Of a stretch of 49,320 bases of DNA, positions 27,752-36,426 are shown piece by piece (position 1 is the stretch's first letter; the number at the start of each line of letters is the position of its first letter). The notes under the pieces were generated by a model. The model saw only the letters and a list, made by a program, of their open reading frames with translations, had not been told where the DNA came from and did no database searches. Both the position numbers and the translations under genes were made by a program. This DNA comes from Planococcus salinarum. GTDB taxonomy: Bacteria > Bacillota > Bacilli > Bacillales_A > Planococcaceae. The DNA lies in contig NZ_ML660050.1 in the NCBI RefSeq assembly GCF_007004625.1, positions 1 to 49,320 of the forward strand. The letters run 5' to 3'.

Positions 27752-28741
27752 ATGGCGAAGAAAAAGTTAAGCGTTTTCATGATGTCGGCAGCTGCAGCAT
27801 TGGTATTGGCAGCTTGCGGTGGAGAAGAAGAAACATCTGACGGCGGTTCTGGTGAAGGCGGAGAAACTGAAGGCCTTGAATCGAATATCGTCACGATTGC
27901 GACAGGCGGAGCATCAGGCCCTTATAACATTATTGGCACAACTCTTGCAGATACTTACAGCAATACATACGACGTCAACTCCCGTACGCAGACAACCGGT
28001 GCTTCGGTTGAAAACGTCAACCTGATCAAGGAAGACAAAATCGAAATGGCATTCACGATGAGTGATGTAGTCAGCCAGGCGGTTGAAGGAACAGAAGGCT
28101 TTGATGAGCCGACGGATAAAATCAGCCAAATTGCGGCTCTTTACCCGAACTATGTTCAGATTGTAACAACTGCAGATTCAGGAATAGAAACATTTGAAGA
28201 CCTGCGCGGCAAGCGCATCGCAGTAGGCGATCAGAACTCAGGTGTCGAAGTGAATGCACGCACCCTGCTCGAAGGACACGGCATCACATATGACGACATC
28301 GAAGTGGATTATCTTGGTTACGCGGAAGCTGCAGACGGCCTGCGCGCCGGTCAAATCGATGCCGCTTTCCTGACAAGCGGATTGCCGAACGCATCTCTTT
28401 TGGAACTTTCCCAATCACTTGATATCCGCATGGTTTCCATTGACCCGACAGATGTTGAAAACATTGCCGAAGATAAATCCTATTTCATAGCTATGGAAAT
28501 TCCAGCGGACACTTATGGCAACGAAGAGGCAATTCCGACAGCAGCAATCATGAACGCTTTGGTTGTCAAATCGGACATGAGCGAAGATGACGTTTACAAG
28601 CTGACAAAAACTTTCTTTGAAAATCTCGATACTTTGGAGAATTCCCACCAGGCAGCTTCAGATATTTCACTTGAAGCCGCTCAGGAAGGGCTTGTAGCGC
28701 CGCTTCACCCTGGAGCCGAACGTTATTACAGTGAACAATAA
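27752..28741 (+). CDS. TAXI family TRAP transporter substrate-binding lipoprotein
   Basis: The 329-aa product has a lipoprotein leader with lipobox LAAC (about 19-22), then a Gly/Glu-rich linker and a type II periplasmic-binding fold of the TAXI family (IATGGASGPYNIIGTTLAD, SVENVNLI, DLRGKRIAVGDQNSGVEVNARTLLEGHGI). It captures a small organic anion for the fused permease encoded downstream; TAXI ligands include dicarboxylates and amino acids, and this one is unknown. First gene of a three-gene operon; its stop overlaps the start of the next gene. Confidence 0.93.
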   Translation: MAKKKLSVFMMSAAAALVLAACGGEEETSDGGSGEGGETEGLESNIVTIATGGASGPYNIIGTTLADTYSNTYDVNSRTQTTGASVENVNLIKEDKIEMAFTMSDVVSQAVEGTEGFDEPTDKISQIAALYPNYVQIVTTADSGIETFEDLRGKRIAVGDQNSGVEVNARTLLEGHGITYDDIEVDYLGYAEAADGLRAGQIDAAFLTSGLPNASLLELSQSLDIRMVSIDPTDVENIAEDKSYFIAMEIPADTYGNEEAIPTAAIMNALVVKSDMSEDDVYKLTKTFFENLDTLENSHQAASDISLEAAQEGLVAPLHPGAERYYSEQ

Positions 28742-29195
28742 GGTTTTATTGGGGGGAGCATGCTTGACGGTGCTCCTTTTTTTCCTGCTGTTCAGGCTGC
28801 CCGTGATCCACTTTGATTTCGGCGAAGAACAATATTTTCTGACAGAAGACGAATTCACTTTGAAGTGGATTCACTCCGTCGAAAAAGAGGAATGGCTCGA
28901 AATGTATGAACGGGACGGAGACCGGCTGCTCCTTACCGAAACGGTCTTCAAGACTTTCGGTGCGGGCGTACCGTCAGACGGAGAAATCATTTCCGCAGAA
29001 GATGGCTTTGTACATATGCGCATCAACCGTCATCTGCCGGAAATGAACCTGACTGTCTCAGAAAATGCACAGACAACGATAATGACTGAAAACAAAACGA
29101 TTCCGCTGTATGAGCTGACTGACGATTACGAGTTCGTCTCCATCTCCATTCAGCGGATTCCTATTTGGCAGTATATTGGAGGGAAGAAGTTATGA
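28731..29195 (+). CDS. DUF1850 family protein, TAXI-TRAP accessory
   Basis: The 154-aa product has one N-terminal hydrophobic segment (about 5-25), then an extracellular domain with FTLKWIHSVEKEEWLEMYE and TVFKTFGAGVPSDGE, the DUF1850 core. This family sits almost always between TAXI binding proteins and their permeases, as here; its role is unknown. The start is GTG at 28731, inside the end of the upstream gene (11-nt overlap), and its end overlaps the permease start by 4 nt. This spacing implies coupled translation. Confidence 0.88.
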   Translation: MNNKVLLGGACLTVLLFFLLFRLPVIHFDFGEEQYFLTEDEFTLKWIHSVEKEEWLEMYERDGDRLLLTETVFKTFGAGVPSDGEIISAEDGFVHMRINRHLPEMNLTVSENAQTTIMTENKTIPLYELTDDYEFVSISIQRIPIWQYIGGKKL

Positions 29196-31222
29196 ACAAA
29201 GACAACAGAGACCTGAACATTGAAAGTGTTTCGGCGTATGACGAAGACAAGAACCTGAACCAGGAACTTCTGGAAAAATACGACGCCGATGCGAAGGTCC
29301 GAAAATTCAAGAACCGCAAGCTGGTATTCCTCGTTGCAGCGATTGCCATTGCGTATTCCCTGTTCCACTTATATGTTACATTCAACCCGCTTCCTGCCCT
29401 CCAGGCAAGGTCGATTCACGTAGCAGTCGGGATGGGCCTGATATTCCTGGTTTATCCGACTTTCAAGAAACAGGATCGCACGAAAATTCCATTCTATGAC
29501 TGGATTCTTTTTGTTCTCAGTTTATCGACTGCAGGCTATATCATTTATGAATACAACGCGATTATGACAACTCGCGGCGGCATTCCGAATAATATGGATA
29601 TCATTATGGCGGTCTTGACGGTATTGCTTGTGCTGGAAGGGGCGCGCCGCATCACCGGCTGGATTCTGCCGATTCTGGCATTGATCTTCCTGGCCTATCC
29701 GTTCTTCAGTTATAACCTATGGGTGCCAGACATGTTAATGACCCGCCAATTTGACCTTGGTGATATTTTTGGTCAATTGTACTTGAAGACGGAAGGCCTT
29801 TATTCGACGGCCATATCTGCTTCTTTGCAATTCATCTTCCTGTTCATCCTGTTCGGCGCATTCCTGGCCAAATCAGGCATGGGCCAATTATTCAATGATC
29901 TGGCAATGGCTCTTGCCGGCAGCAAGCAGGGCGGGCCTGCCAAAGTGGCGGTCATTTCCAGCGGATTCATGGGAAGCATCAACGGTTCGGCCATTGCAAA
30001 CGTAGTGGGAACCGGCGCATTCACAATTCCGCTGATGAAAAAAATCGGATACAATAAAAACTTTGCCGGCGCGGTCGAAGCGAGTGCCTCGGTGGGCGGC
30101 CAGATTTTGCCGCCGATCATGGGGGCATCCGCTTTCATCATGGCCGAAACCACAGGCATCGCGTATGGCACCATTGCGCTCGCGGCGATGATACCGGCCA
30201 TCCTTTACTTCCTGGGCGTTATCATGCAGGTGCATTTCCGTGCCGGCAAGCGCAATCTGAAAGGGATTCCGAAAGCAGACCTTCCGGAAACAAAGAAAGT
30301 GTTGATGGAAAAAGGCCACCTTCTGCTTCCAATCGTCGGACTGGTGTTCATGCTTTACACCGGCTTGCCGATTGCGCAGGCTGCCTTTTATACAATCGTT
30401 CTGACCGTTGTTGTCGCGGCCATCCGCAAATCGACGCGCATGGGCTTTAAAGATATTTTGGAGGCACTTGAAAACGGTGCACGCCAGTCTTTATCCGTTA
30501 TGATTGCCTGTGCGGTCGTCGGCATCATCATCGGAGTTGTCAGCCTGACGAGCTTCGGTACAGTCATGACTTCAGCCATCACTGCGTTTGGCGCAGGATC
30601 ATTGTTCTGGACGCTGTTCCTGACAATGATTGCATCCATCGTTCTTGGCATGGGCTTGCCATCTATCCCTGCCTACATCATCACTGCAACCATGACGGCG
30701 CCGGCGCTTGCTGAATTCGGCATTCCGGTATTGGTTGCGCATCTATTCGTATTCTATTTTGGTATTTTTGCCAACATCACACCTCCGGTTGCGCTCGCCG
30801 CATTCGCCGGGGCGGGGATTTCGGGGGGAGACCCGATGAGGACAGGCTTCAACGCATTGAAACTGTCGATTGCCGGATTCATCATCCCGTATCTCTTTGT
30901 TTACAATCCGGCGATGCTGCTCATTGAAACTGAAGGAATTGCAACAAATGCCAGGGAGTTTGAGTTCCCGCCGGTACTGGAAGTGCTGCTGATCACCATT
31001 ACTGCAATCATCGGCATCATCGCTTTGAGCGCGGCGGTGGAAGGGTATTTCAAAACCCGGATGAACGTCGTCACTTCAATTCTGCTTGGCGCAGGTGCGT
31101 TGCTACTGATATTCCCTGAAAACTTCACCGATGTTATCGGGATGATAGTTGTGCTTGGCATCTTCGCCATGAATTATTTGAAGAACAAAAGAGAGAATTA
31201 TGCTGCAGTTTTATCTGGTTGA
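29192..31222 (+). CDS. TRAP transporter permease, fused 4TM/12TM
   Basis: The 676-aa product joins the small (DctQ-like) and large (DctM-like) TRAP membrane subunits, as usual for TAXI systems. A charged 45-residue cytoplasmic N-terminus precedes about 16-17 hydrophobic segments. DctM-type motifs include KVAVISSGFMGSINGSAIAN, VGGQILPPIMGASAFIMAE, GMGLPSIPAYIITA and FGIFANITPPVALAAFAGAGISGGDP. Transport would be driven by the sodium or proton gradient. The ATG at 29192 has GGAGGG 8-9 bp upstream; upstream in-frame codons lie inside the previous gene. Confidence 0.93.
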   Translation: MNKDNRDLNIESVSAYDEDKNLNQELLEKYDADAKVRKFKNRKLVFLVAAIAIAYSLFHLYVTFNPLPALQARSIHVAVGMGLIFLVYPTFKKQDRTKIPFYDWILFVLSLSTAGYIIYEYNAIMTTRGGIPNNMDIIMAVLTVLLVLEGARRITGWILPILALIFLAYPFFSYNLWVPDMLMTRQFDLGDIFGQLYLKTEGLYSTAISASLQFIFLFILFGAFLAKSGMGQLFNDLAMALAGSKQGGPAKVAVISSGFMGSINGSAIANVVGTGAFTIPLMKKIGYNKNFAGAVEASASVGGQILPPIMGASAFIMAETTGIAYGTIALAAMIPAILYFLGVIMQVHFRAGKRNLKGIPKADLPETKKVLMEKGHLLLPIVGLVFMLYTGLPIAQAAFYTIVLTVVVAAIRKSTRMGFKDILEALENGARQSLSVMIACAVVGIIIGVVSLTSFGTVMTSAITAFGAGSLFWTLFLTMIASIVLGMGLPSIPAYIITATMTAPALAEFGIPVLVAHLFVFYFGIFANITPPVALAAFAGAGISGGDPMRTGFNALKLSIAGFIIPYLFVYNPAMLLIETEGIATNAREFEFPPVLEVLLITITAIIGIIALSAAVEGYFKTRMNVVTSILLGAGALLLIFPENFTDVIGMIVVLGIFAMNYLKNKRENYAAVLSG

Positions 31223-31235
31223 ATCTGACCAAAAA

Positions 31236-31280
31236 ATAACAGGGGGCAAGCCTTTCGGGGCCTGCCTCCTGTTATTTATT
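31236..31280 (+). terminator. Terminator of the TAXI-TRAP operon
   Basis: AATAACAGGGGGCAAGCC pairs imperfectly with GGCCTGCCTCCTGTTATT and runs into TATTT. Confidence 0.88.
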
Positions 31281-31317
31281 TCCCGGGAAATTACCGGGAA
31301 AAAGGTCTACTGAAACG

Positions 31318-31346
31318 AAAAACCCGCGGCACCAATTGCCGCGGGA
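31318..31346 (-). terminator. Terminator of the ydhK-like gene
   Basis: CCCGCGGCA-CCAAT-TGCCGCGGG has an A-run on its left, which is a T-run on the minus strand, 10 bp past the stop codon. Confidence 0.9.
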
Positions 31347-31356
31347 AAAGGTTGGA

Positions 31357-31944
31357 TTATGGGAATGACAATTCGTCTTCCGTCACCCATTTGTGATTTG
31401 TGATATTTTCGCCGTCCAGGCTGTCGTAATCGACCATATAGACGGTGGTGTCTTCGGCTGAGACGATTTCCGCTTCAGCATCCTGCATGCCTGACATATG
31501 GTCAGTGTTCAACATTACTGTATCGCCGGGCTGCAATGGATCAGTGCCCGCGTCTTTCAACTCTTCGTGGATGACCCATTTATGGTTTTCGACCGGATCT
31601 CCGCCACCGACCCGGGTATAACTGACAGCATAGACTGTTGTATCGTAGGCACCGATGATGGTTGCTTCCGCTCCTTGCATGCCATCCATATGGTCGGCAT
31701 TGATGATTACGGTGCTGCCCGGCTCATAGGTCGGGGATTCAGCTTCCATCAGCCCTTCCGGAACATCGCCGGAACCGGAATGATCCATGCCATCGTGGTC
31801 TCCGGCATCACTGCCGCTTTCACTTGTTTCAACCGGCTTATCCATTGTGTCCGGGTCAACGGTCACATCTTCGTTGCCGCAGCCGGCCAAAGCGAATGCC
31901 AAAGTCAGTGAAACAGCAGCAGTCATCAATTTATTTTTGGTCAT
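31357..31944 (-). CDS. YdhK-like lipoprotein, two DUF1541 repeats
   Basis: The 195-aa product has a lipoprotein leader (lipobox LAGC, about 20-23), a His/Asp/Gly linker and two DUF1541 repeats of about 60 residues: GSTVIINADHMDGMQGAEATI...HKWV and GDTVMLNTDHMSGMQDAEAEI...HKWV. This matches YdhK of Bacillales, an extracytoplasmic protein often encoded beside copper or metal genes; a metal role is inferred from the paired His-Met pattern (DHMxGMQ). The ATG at 31944 follows AAGAGGAAC. It is divergent from the Asp-box lipoprotein gene. Confidence 0.88.
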   Translation of the reverse strand: MTKNKLMTAAVSLTLAFALAGCGNEDVTVDPDTMDKPVETSESGSDAGDHDGMDHSGSGDVPEGLMEAESPTYEPGSTVIINADHMDGMQGAEATIIGAYDTTVYAVSYTRVGGGDPVENHKWVIHEELKDAGTDPLQPGDTVMLNTDHMSGMQDAEAEIVSAEDTTVYMVDYDSLDGENITNHKWVTEDELSFP

Positions 31945-32108
31945 CTGAGTTCCTCTTTTCCTGTTGGTTTTAATTATCATACAGGGAATGTGGCAGTTGT
32001 GTACAGAGTGCCATCTTTTCGACAAGCCTCATGGATAAAAAATGCACAGGTTTTCGGTATAATGAAAAGCAGGGACCAGGTTAGACAAATGAAAGGCAGG
32101 GATTATAC

Positions 32109-33086
32109 ATGAAATTGAAACTTTTCGCCGTTGCACTGACTGCAGGTTTTATTGCCGCAGGGTGCAGTGACGGTTCAGAAAATGAAGCAACGGAAAATAC
32201 AGCGCCGCCGGAGCAGGAAACGGGCAGTGAAAATTCTGCGCAAGAGGATTTTTTGGTGCCGTTTGACGGATCGCTGATGCATGTTCACGGAATTGGCTAT
32301 ATCGGGAATGAGGAAGGATTGTATTTCGCCTCCCACACAGGCCTGAAAGTTTACCGCGATGGCAATTGGTTGGAGACAGATGGCCAATTCCATGATTATA
32401 TGGGCTTTAATGCAGTGGACGAAGGGTTCTACACCTCCGGACATCCGGACATGTCGGATCTGGAGTCGGAGCTCCCGAACCCGATCGGTATCCAGCGCAG
32501 CACCGATGGCGGCCGTTCACTTGAGGAGCTTGGCTTTGCCGGGGAGACTGACTTTCACCTGATGGCGGCCGGTTACCGGAGCCACGATTTGTTCGTCATG
32601 AACCCTGAGGCAAACTCGGAAATGGAAGCAGGCTTTTACTTCAGTGAAGACGCAGGGGAAAGTTGGAAGCAACTTGACCCGGAAGGCATTGAAGGCGAGC
32701 TGATGGCATTGGCGATTCACCCGGACGATTCACAGCTGATGGCTGCGGCAAGTGCTGAAGGGATTTTCCTGTCAGAAGATGGCGGGGCGACATTCGAGCG
32801 GCTGACAGACGAAGGCGAGTTTGGAACGGCGGTACACTTCACGGAAAATGAATTGTACTTCGCGACGCATGGCGTGGAGGCGGCGATGAAATCCTATAGC
32901 CTGGAAAACGGAGAGGCTGAGCCGCTCCAACTGCCGGAGCTGAACGAAGACGGAGCAATTTACATTGCGGTCGATCCGGAAAACGATGAAGAAATTGTAT
33001 TTTACACAGTGCAGGGTGATACCTATATTTCCGAAGATGGCGGAGCATCGTGGGATGAAATTGTTGACGAGGGGCAGATCCAATAA
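32109..33086 (+). CDS. Asp-box beta-propeller lipoprotein (F510_1955-like)
   Basis: The 325-aa product has a lipoprotein leader (AAGC about 16-19), then a propeller-like domain with four Asp-box motifs of the type S-x-D-x-G-x-S/T-W/F: STDGGRSLEE, SEDAGESWKQ, SEDGGATFER and SEDGGASWDE. HVHGIGYI near residue 58 is the hallmark of the family NCBI calls F510_1955 glycosylhydrolases; no enzymatic activity is demonstrated from sequence. Asp-boxes occur in sialidases and photosystem assembly factors as well. It is divergent from the ydhK-like gene by 164 bp, suggesting shared regulation. Confidence 0.82.
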   Translation: MKLKLFAVALTAGFIAAGCSDGSENEATENTAPPEQETGSENSAQEDFLVPFDGSLMHVHGIGYIGNEEGLYFASHTGLKVYRDGNWLETDGQFHDYMGFNAVDEGFYTSGHPDMSDLESELPNPIGIQRSTDGGRSLEELGFAGETDFHLMAAGYRSHDLFVMNPEANSEMEAGFYFSEDAGESWKQLDPEGIEGELMALAIHPDDSQLMAAASAEGIFLSEDGGATFERLTDEGEFGTAVHFTENELYFATHGVEAAMKSYSLENGEAEPLQLPELNEDGAIYIAVDPENDEEIVFYTVQGDTYISEDGGASWDEIVDEGQIQ

Positions 33087-33153
33087 CAGTCATTCAATCG
33101 GCCCGACCCGGTTGGGCAGCTGCCTCTTTTTGAGAAACACGCATAAATAAGAA

Positions 33154-33195
33154 CAAATTCCCCTGCCGGAAAATTTCGGCAGGGGAATTTTTTTA
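33154..33195. terminator. Terminator after the Asp-box lipoprotein gene
   Basis: AAATTCCCCTGCCG pairs with CGGCAGGGGAATTT, followed by TTTTTAT. It may also stop the convergent SHOCT gene. Confidence 0.93.
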
Positions 33196-33225
33196 TCTAA
33201 AATCATTCTGGAAAATATGGCTGCG

Positions 33226-33489
33226 CTAACCGCGTCTATCCTCTTCGAGCTCCCGCATCCGTTCCCGGAATTCTTCCGTACCGATTTCACCCCGGGCATA
33301 GCGTTCTCTGAGCGTTTCGACTGACCTGTTTTTCGATTGGGGCGGGTTGTTGTCCGAGTTGTTTCTGCGGCTGCCGCTCACAATCATCCAAATGGCGAGT
33401 GCCAGAATAAGCAAAAAGACAATAATTACTAATGTCATGCCCAACCACATCCCTGAATTCCCATCCCAGTTTGAACCATAATGCCACAT
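33226..33489 (-). CDS. One-helix SHOCT domain protein, copy 1
   Basis: The 87-aa product has one hydrophobic helix (about 15-40), a polar linker (NNSDNNPPQSKNRS) and a C-terminal SHOCT motif, LRERYARGEIGTEEFRERMRELE. The ATG at 33489 is 8 bp from AGGAGG; a GTG three codons upstream overlaps that site. SHOCT motifs are short helical oligomerisation tails of unknown role. It is one of three such genes within 1.8 kb, all on the minus strand. Confidence 0.82.
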   Translation of the reverse strand: MWHYGSNWDGNSGMWLGMTLVIIVFLLILALAIWMIVSGSRRNNSDNNPPQSKNRSVETLRERYARGEIGTEEFRERMRELEEDRRG

Positions 33490-33677
33490 TGCATTCACCT
33501 CCTATATTTTGTTACGGATTTTCCAGCCATTGAAATCACATATCCTGAAAACGGCTTTTATATATTCCTATCAGTATACAGTAAAATAGACTGAATATTC
33601 TATTTATTTAGACAAAACACATCATTAAACGTTTTCCGATATCAGAGGTTTGAGCGGAGGTGGCCCGGTCTCTTTTC

Positions 33678-33902
33678 TCAGGTGTTTTTCTGTCGCCGCT
33701 CTTTCAGTTCCTCTAAGTTCCGGCGGTATTCCGATTCGGAAATTTCCCCACGGGCGAAGCGGTCTTCCAGCCGTGCTTCCTCTGTTGTCGGCGGCATCGA
33801 ATCCACCCCTTTGGTTTTTCGCCCTTTTCTTGCAGCATAGATGGCGACGGCAATGGCTGCAATTGCCACCACTACGACGAGAACTGTTGTGTACATATCC
33901 AT
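33678..33902 (-). CDS. One-helix SHOCT domain protein, copy 2
   Basis: The 74-aa product has an N-terminal hydrophobic helix (about 4-24), a basic stop-transfer (ARKGRKTKG), DSMPPTTEEA and the SHOCT motif RLEDRFARGEISESEYRRNLEEL. The ATG at 33902 lies 9 bp after AAGGAG. It shares architecture, but not close sequence, with the neighbours at 33226 and 34746. Confidence 0.82.
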   Translation of the reverse strand: MDMYTTVLVVVVAIAAIAVAIYAARKGRKTKGVDSMPPTTEEARLEDRFARGEISESEYRRNLEELKERRQKNT

Positions 33903-34256
33903 TTCAATCACACTCCTTAAGGTTTTTTGCTTCAGCTAACTTTAATCAGTACCCTCTCGGGGAACCTGGCGCCAATCAGGACGTAGCCCATCCTCCTGCT
34001 GCACTCAATAAAACCGATCACCACAGCAAATATGCACCGGCATGTGAAGGGGGAGGTTGTGCCTGTTTCTTTATACACAGTATACCCTTAAATAGTCAGA
34101 TTATTATAATAAAAGTGAATTTCCAACAAAATTCTATCAAAAAGGAAGATTCCTCCGGTAATTCCGTGATGCAGGGGAAGCGTCCGGTGGGAATAGACAG
34201 GGGAAGGCTGAAAAAATGTCTGCCAGGTACCGACAGAGCCAATTCCAGTAAAATGC
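33903..34256. other. Intergenic region without a gene
   Basis: Open frames on the plus strand here are short and lack ribosome binding sites and protein-like composition. It presumably holds the promoter of the SHOCT gene ending at 33678. Confidence 0.5.
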
Positions 34257-34289
34257 AAAAAAACCCCTCCTGGTCCAGGAGGGGGTGTG
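34257..34289 (-). terminator. Terminator of the DUF326 gene
   Basis: CCCCTCCTGG-TCCAGGAGGGG is a compact hairpin; on the minus strand it is followed by TTTTTT, 16 bp past the DUF326 stop codon. Confidence 0.93.
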
Positions 34290-34304
34290 GACTGAAAATA
34301 TAGA

Positions 34305-34631
34305 TTAAGCGATTTGTTTGCAGGCTTCTGCGCATTTGAAGCAAGCTTCCGCACAGCGCTGGCAATGGTCGTGGTCATGTTTTTTGCATTCATTGCCGCA
34401 GGCTTCGCACATTTGTGCACATACCTGGGCCAATTTTCCGATAAACGGTGAATTGCGGGTAATCGACTGCTCGAGAAACGCGCACATATCTGCGCATTCA
34501 CGGTCCAGCCGGATGCAACCGGCCATCATTTGGATGTCATCTTCCTTCAGGCAGGCATCGTAACAATGGTTGCATTCAACCATGCAATCGTGCAAAACCT
34601 TCAATAATTCTGTGTGTTGTTCATGTACCAT
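34305..34631 (-). CDS. DUF326 four-helix copper-binding protein
   Basis: The 108-aa product contains 16 cysteines (16, 20, 23, 27, 39, 46, 50, 71, 75, 78, 82, 90, 93, 97, 100, 104), mostly spaced CxxxC or CxxC so that they face the inside of a four-helix bundle. This is the DUF326/Csp-like arrangement that stores many Cu(I) ions. A HDHDH insert lies before the last helix. No signal peptide is seen, so it is probably cytosolic. The ATG at 34631 follows GGAGG (TGGAGGTTTTAAT). It sits between SHOCT genes 2 and 3. Confidence 0.92.
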   Translation of the reverse strand: MVHEQHTELLKVLHDCMVECNHCYDACLKEDDIQMMAGCIRLDRECADMCAFLEQSITRNSPFIGKLAQVCAQMCEACGNECKKHDHDHCQRCAEACFKCAEACKQIA

Positions 34632-34745
34632 ATTAAAACCTCCAGTTTCAGATTTATTAGACTCATAATTCCAGTTTTTCCTGTTAGACTGAAGATTAAA
34701 CACATAATGATTGATTTTTCTGATTTCCATCGGAAATAAAAGCAT

Positions 34746-35000
34746 TTACCGGTGGTCCGGCCGATGTTCCAGCTCTTTCAGTTGGCGGCGGTAATCTTCT
34801 TCGCTGATTTCGCCCCGGTCGTATCGGTCCTGCAGTCTGTGTGCATCGTTGTTCGGCGGCAGGGCATCGACTTTTTGGGAACCCTGATTATTCTTGGCCA
34901 TGAAAAACCAGTAAATGGTCAGCACAACGACGAGCAACACGCCGAGTCCCATCAAAAGACCGAGCGGTAACGGGATACCAGCGATGAGAATGGCATTCAT
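34746..35000 (-). CDS. One-helix SHOCT domain protein, copy 3
   Basis: The 84-aa product has a hydrophobic helix (about 12-35), FMAKNNQGSQKVDALPPNNDA and the SHOCT motif RLQDRYDRGEISEEDYRRQLKELE. The ATG at 35000 is selected because AAGGAG lies upstream; an earlier in-frame ATG at 35018 precedes that site. It is upstream of the copper-binding DUF326 gene by 114 bp on the same strand and could be co-transcribed with it. Confidence 0.82.
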   Translation of the reverse strand: MNAILIAGIPLPLGLLMGLGVLLVVVLTIYWFFMAKNNQGSQKVDALPPNNDAHRLQDRYDRGEISEEDYRRQLKELEHRPDHR

Positions 35001-35123
35001 GTTTTCACTCTCCTTCATGGAATGTCTTTGTTCTACTTGTGTAGTTCCCTCTTCTTTGCATCCATAAGCCCCTACTTACAGGAAAGTCAGGAATTTATTT
35101 AAACAGCTACTCCTCTTTAACAT

Positions 35124-35151
35124 TTGAAAAAGTATTACAAAAACCTATAAT
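35124..35151 (+). promoter_or_regulatory. Sigma-A promoter of nagAB
   Basis: TTGAAA at 35124-35129 and a perfect TATAAT at 35146-35151 are separated by 16 bp; the predicted start is about 75 bp before the nagA ATG. Confidence 0.75.
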
Positions 35152-35200
35152 TATCTGTATCAACAGAATGACAGATCCGGTTTTCCAGCCAAAGGAAAAA

Positions 35201-35219
35201 AGACTAGTGAAACTAATCT
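35201..35219. promoter_or_regulatory. Candidate operator upstream of nagA
   Basis: AGACTAGT-GAA-ACTAATCT is an inverted repeat (7 of 8 arm positions pair) between the promoter and the ribosome binding site. It resembles, loosely, GntR/NagR-type operator palindromes. No nagR gene is adjacent. Confidence 0.45.
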
Positions 35220-35238
35220 ACCCAAAGAAGGTGCCCCA

Positions 35239-36426
35239 ATGACTCGAATGCTGATAGAAAACATCCGGCTGGTCCGGAGGGACGGCAAGTTGGCAGAAGG
35301 CGCGATTCTGATTGAAGGCGGCGGGATTGCCGCGGTTTCGATGGCGCCATTCGCCGATTACACCGGTGACCGCTTTGACGGCGGCGGATCCGTCGCGATG
35401 CCGGGCTTTATTGACATCCATATCCACGGTGCCCGTGGAGCGGATTTCATGGACGACGACCCTGTTGCGGCCGGGACGATTTCAGCCGCGCTGCCGGCGG
35501 AAGGCACGACGGCATTTCTCGCGACCACGCTGACGCAATCGCCCGAACGAATTGCCCGGGCGATACGCCATGGCCGGAATTTCATGAATGAAAGCCGGGC
35601 GAAAGGAGCGGAGATGCTCGGTTTTCACCTCGAAGGCCCCTTCATCCACCCGGACCAGGCGGGGGCGCAGCCTTCCGCGTATATATGCGAACCGTCGATG
35701 GCGCAACTGCGGGACTGGTTCGGCGAAACGCTGGCCGATTTAAAGGTCATCACAATGGCGCCTGAACAGGATCAGGATTTTCACGTCATCCGCGAACTCG
35801 CGAAACGCGACGTCATTGTTTCAGGCGGCCACACGACAGCGGATTACGCGACGATCAACGGAGCGCAGGCCGCCGGGCTGACACATCTGACCCATTTCGC
35901 CAATGCGATGCGCGGCCTGCACCACCGCGAAATCGGGGTGGTCGGGGCCGGTATGCTGAACCGGGAGCTGTTCTGCGAAATCATCGCAGACGGCATTCAC
36001 TTGTCGCCCGATATGCTGAAGCTGGTATTGCAGGTGATCGGACCGGAGCGTTTGCTGCTCATCACCGATTCGATGCGCGCCAAAGGGCTGCCGGACGGTT
36101 CCTACACGCTCGGCGACCAGGAAGTGACAGTTGCCGGACCCGAAGCGGTGCTCGCGGACGGCAAGCTTGCCGGCAGCGTCCTGAAGATGAATGAGGGACT
36201 GCGGCAACTGCGGCAGGCGGCTGGCATTTCGTGGACTGACGCCATCAAACTGTCGTCCGAAAATGCGGCCCGCCGCCTCGGTGTCTGGGACCGCAAAGGC
36301 AGCCTGGAGCGCGGTAAAGACGCCGATATCGTGCTGGTGACAGAAGATTTCAGCGTACGACATACCTTTTGCAGAGGAAGGATGAGTTTTGCTCATGATC
36401 AAACCGAAGATATTCCAGTGGATTGA
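35239..36426 (+). CDS. nagA: NagA, N-acetylglucosamine-6-phosphate deacetylase
   Basis: The 395-aa product removes acetate from GlcNAc-6-P, giving glucosamine-6-P for NagB. Amidohydrolase features are visible: GFIDIHIHG (His61 and His63), FHLEGPFIHP with the metal-binding Glu, the GGHTTADY and LTHFANAM histidines, and LITDSMRAKG with the catalytic Asp. The ANAM sequence replaces the commoner FNAM. A good promoter and AAGAAGG ribosome site precede the ATG. Its 3' end overlaps nagB by about 32 nt, so the two enzymes are coupled. Confidence 0.95.
   Translation: MTRMLIENIRLVRRDGKLAEGAILIEGGGIAAVSMAPFADYTGDRFDGGGSVAMPGFIDIHIHGARGADFMDDDPVAAGTISAALPAEGTTAFLATTLTQSPERIARAIRHGRNFMNESRAKGAEMLGFHLEGPFIHPDQAGAQPSAYICEPSMAQLRDWFGETLADLKVITMAPEQDQDFHVIRELAKRDVIVSGGHTTADYATINGAQAAGLTHLTHFANAMRGLHHREIGVVGAGMLNRELFCEIIADGIHLSPDMLKLVLQVIGPERLLLITDSMRAKGLPDGSYTLGDQEVTVAGPEAVLADGKLAGSVLKMNEGLRQLRQAAGISWTDAIKLSSENAARRLGVWDRKGSLERGKDADIVLVTEDFSVRHTFCRGRMSFAHDQTEDIPVD

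Noticed and set aside
33650..34303. 217-codon plus-strand frame
   Set aside because: It is antisense to a SHOCT gene with a proper start and motif, and its composition is not protein-like.
35201..35219. Riboswitch or glmS-type ribozyme before nagA
   Set aside because: The leader is short and shows only one small inverted repeat; no conserved riboswitch core is recognisable.
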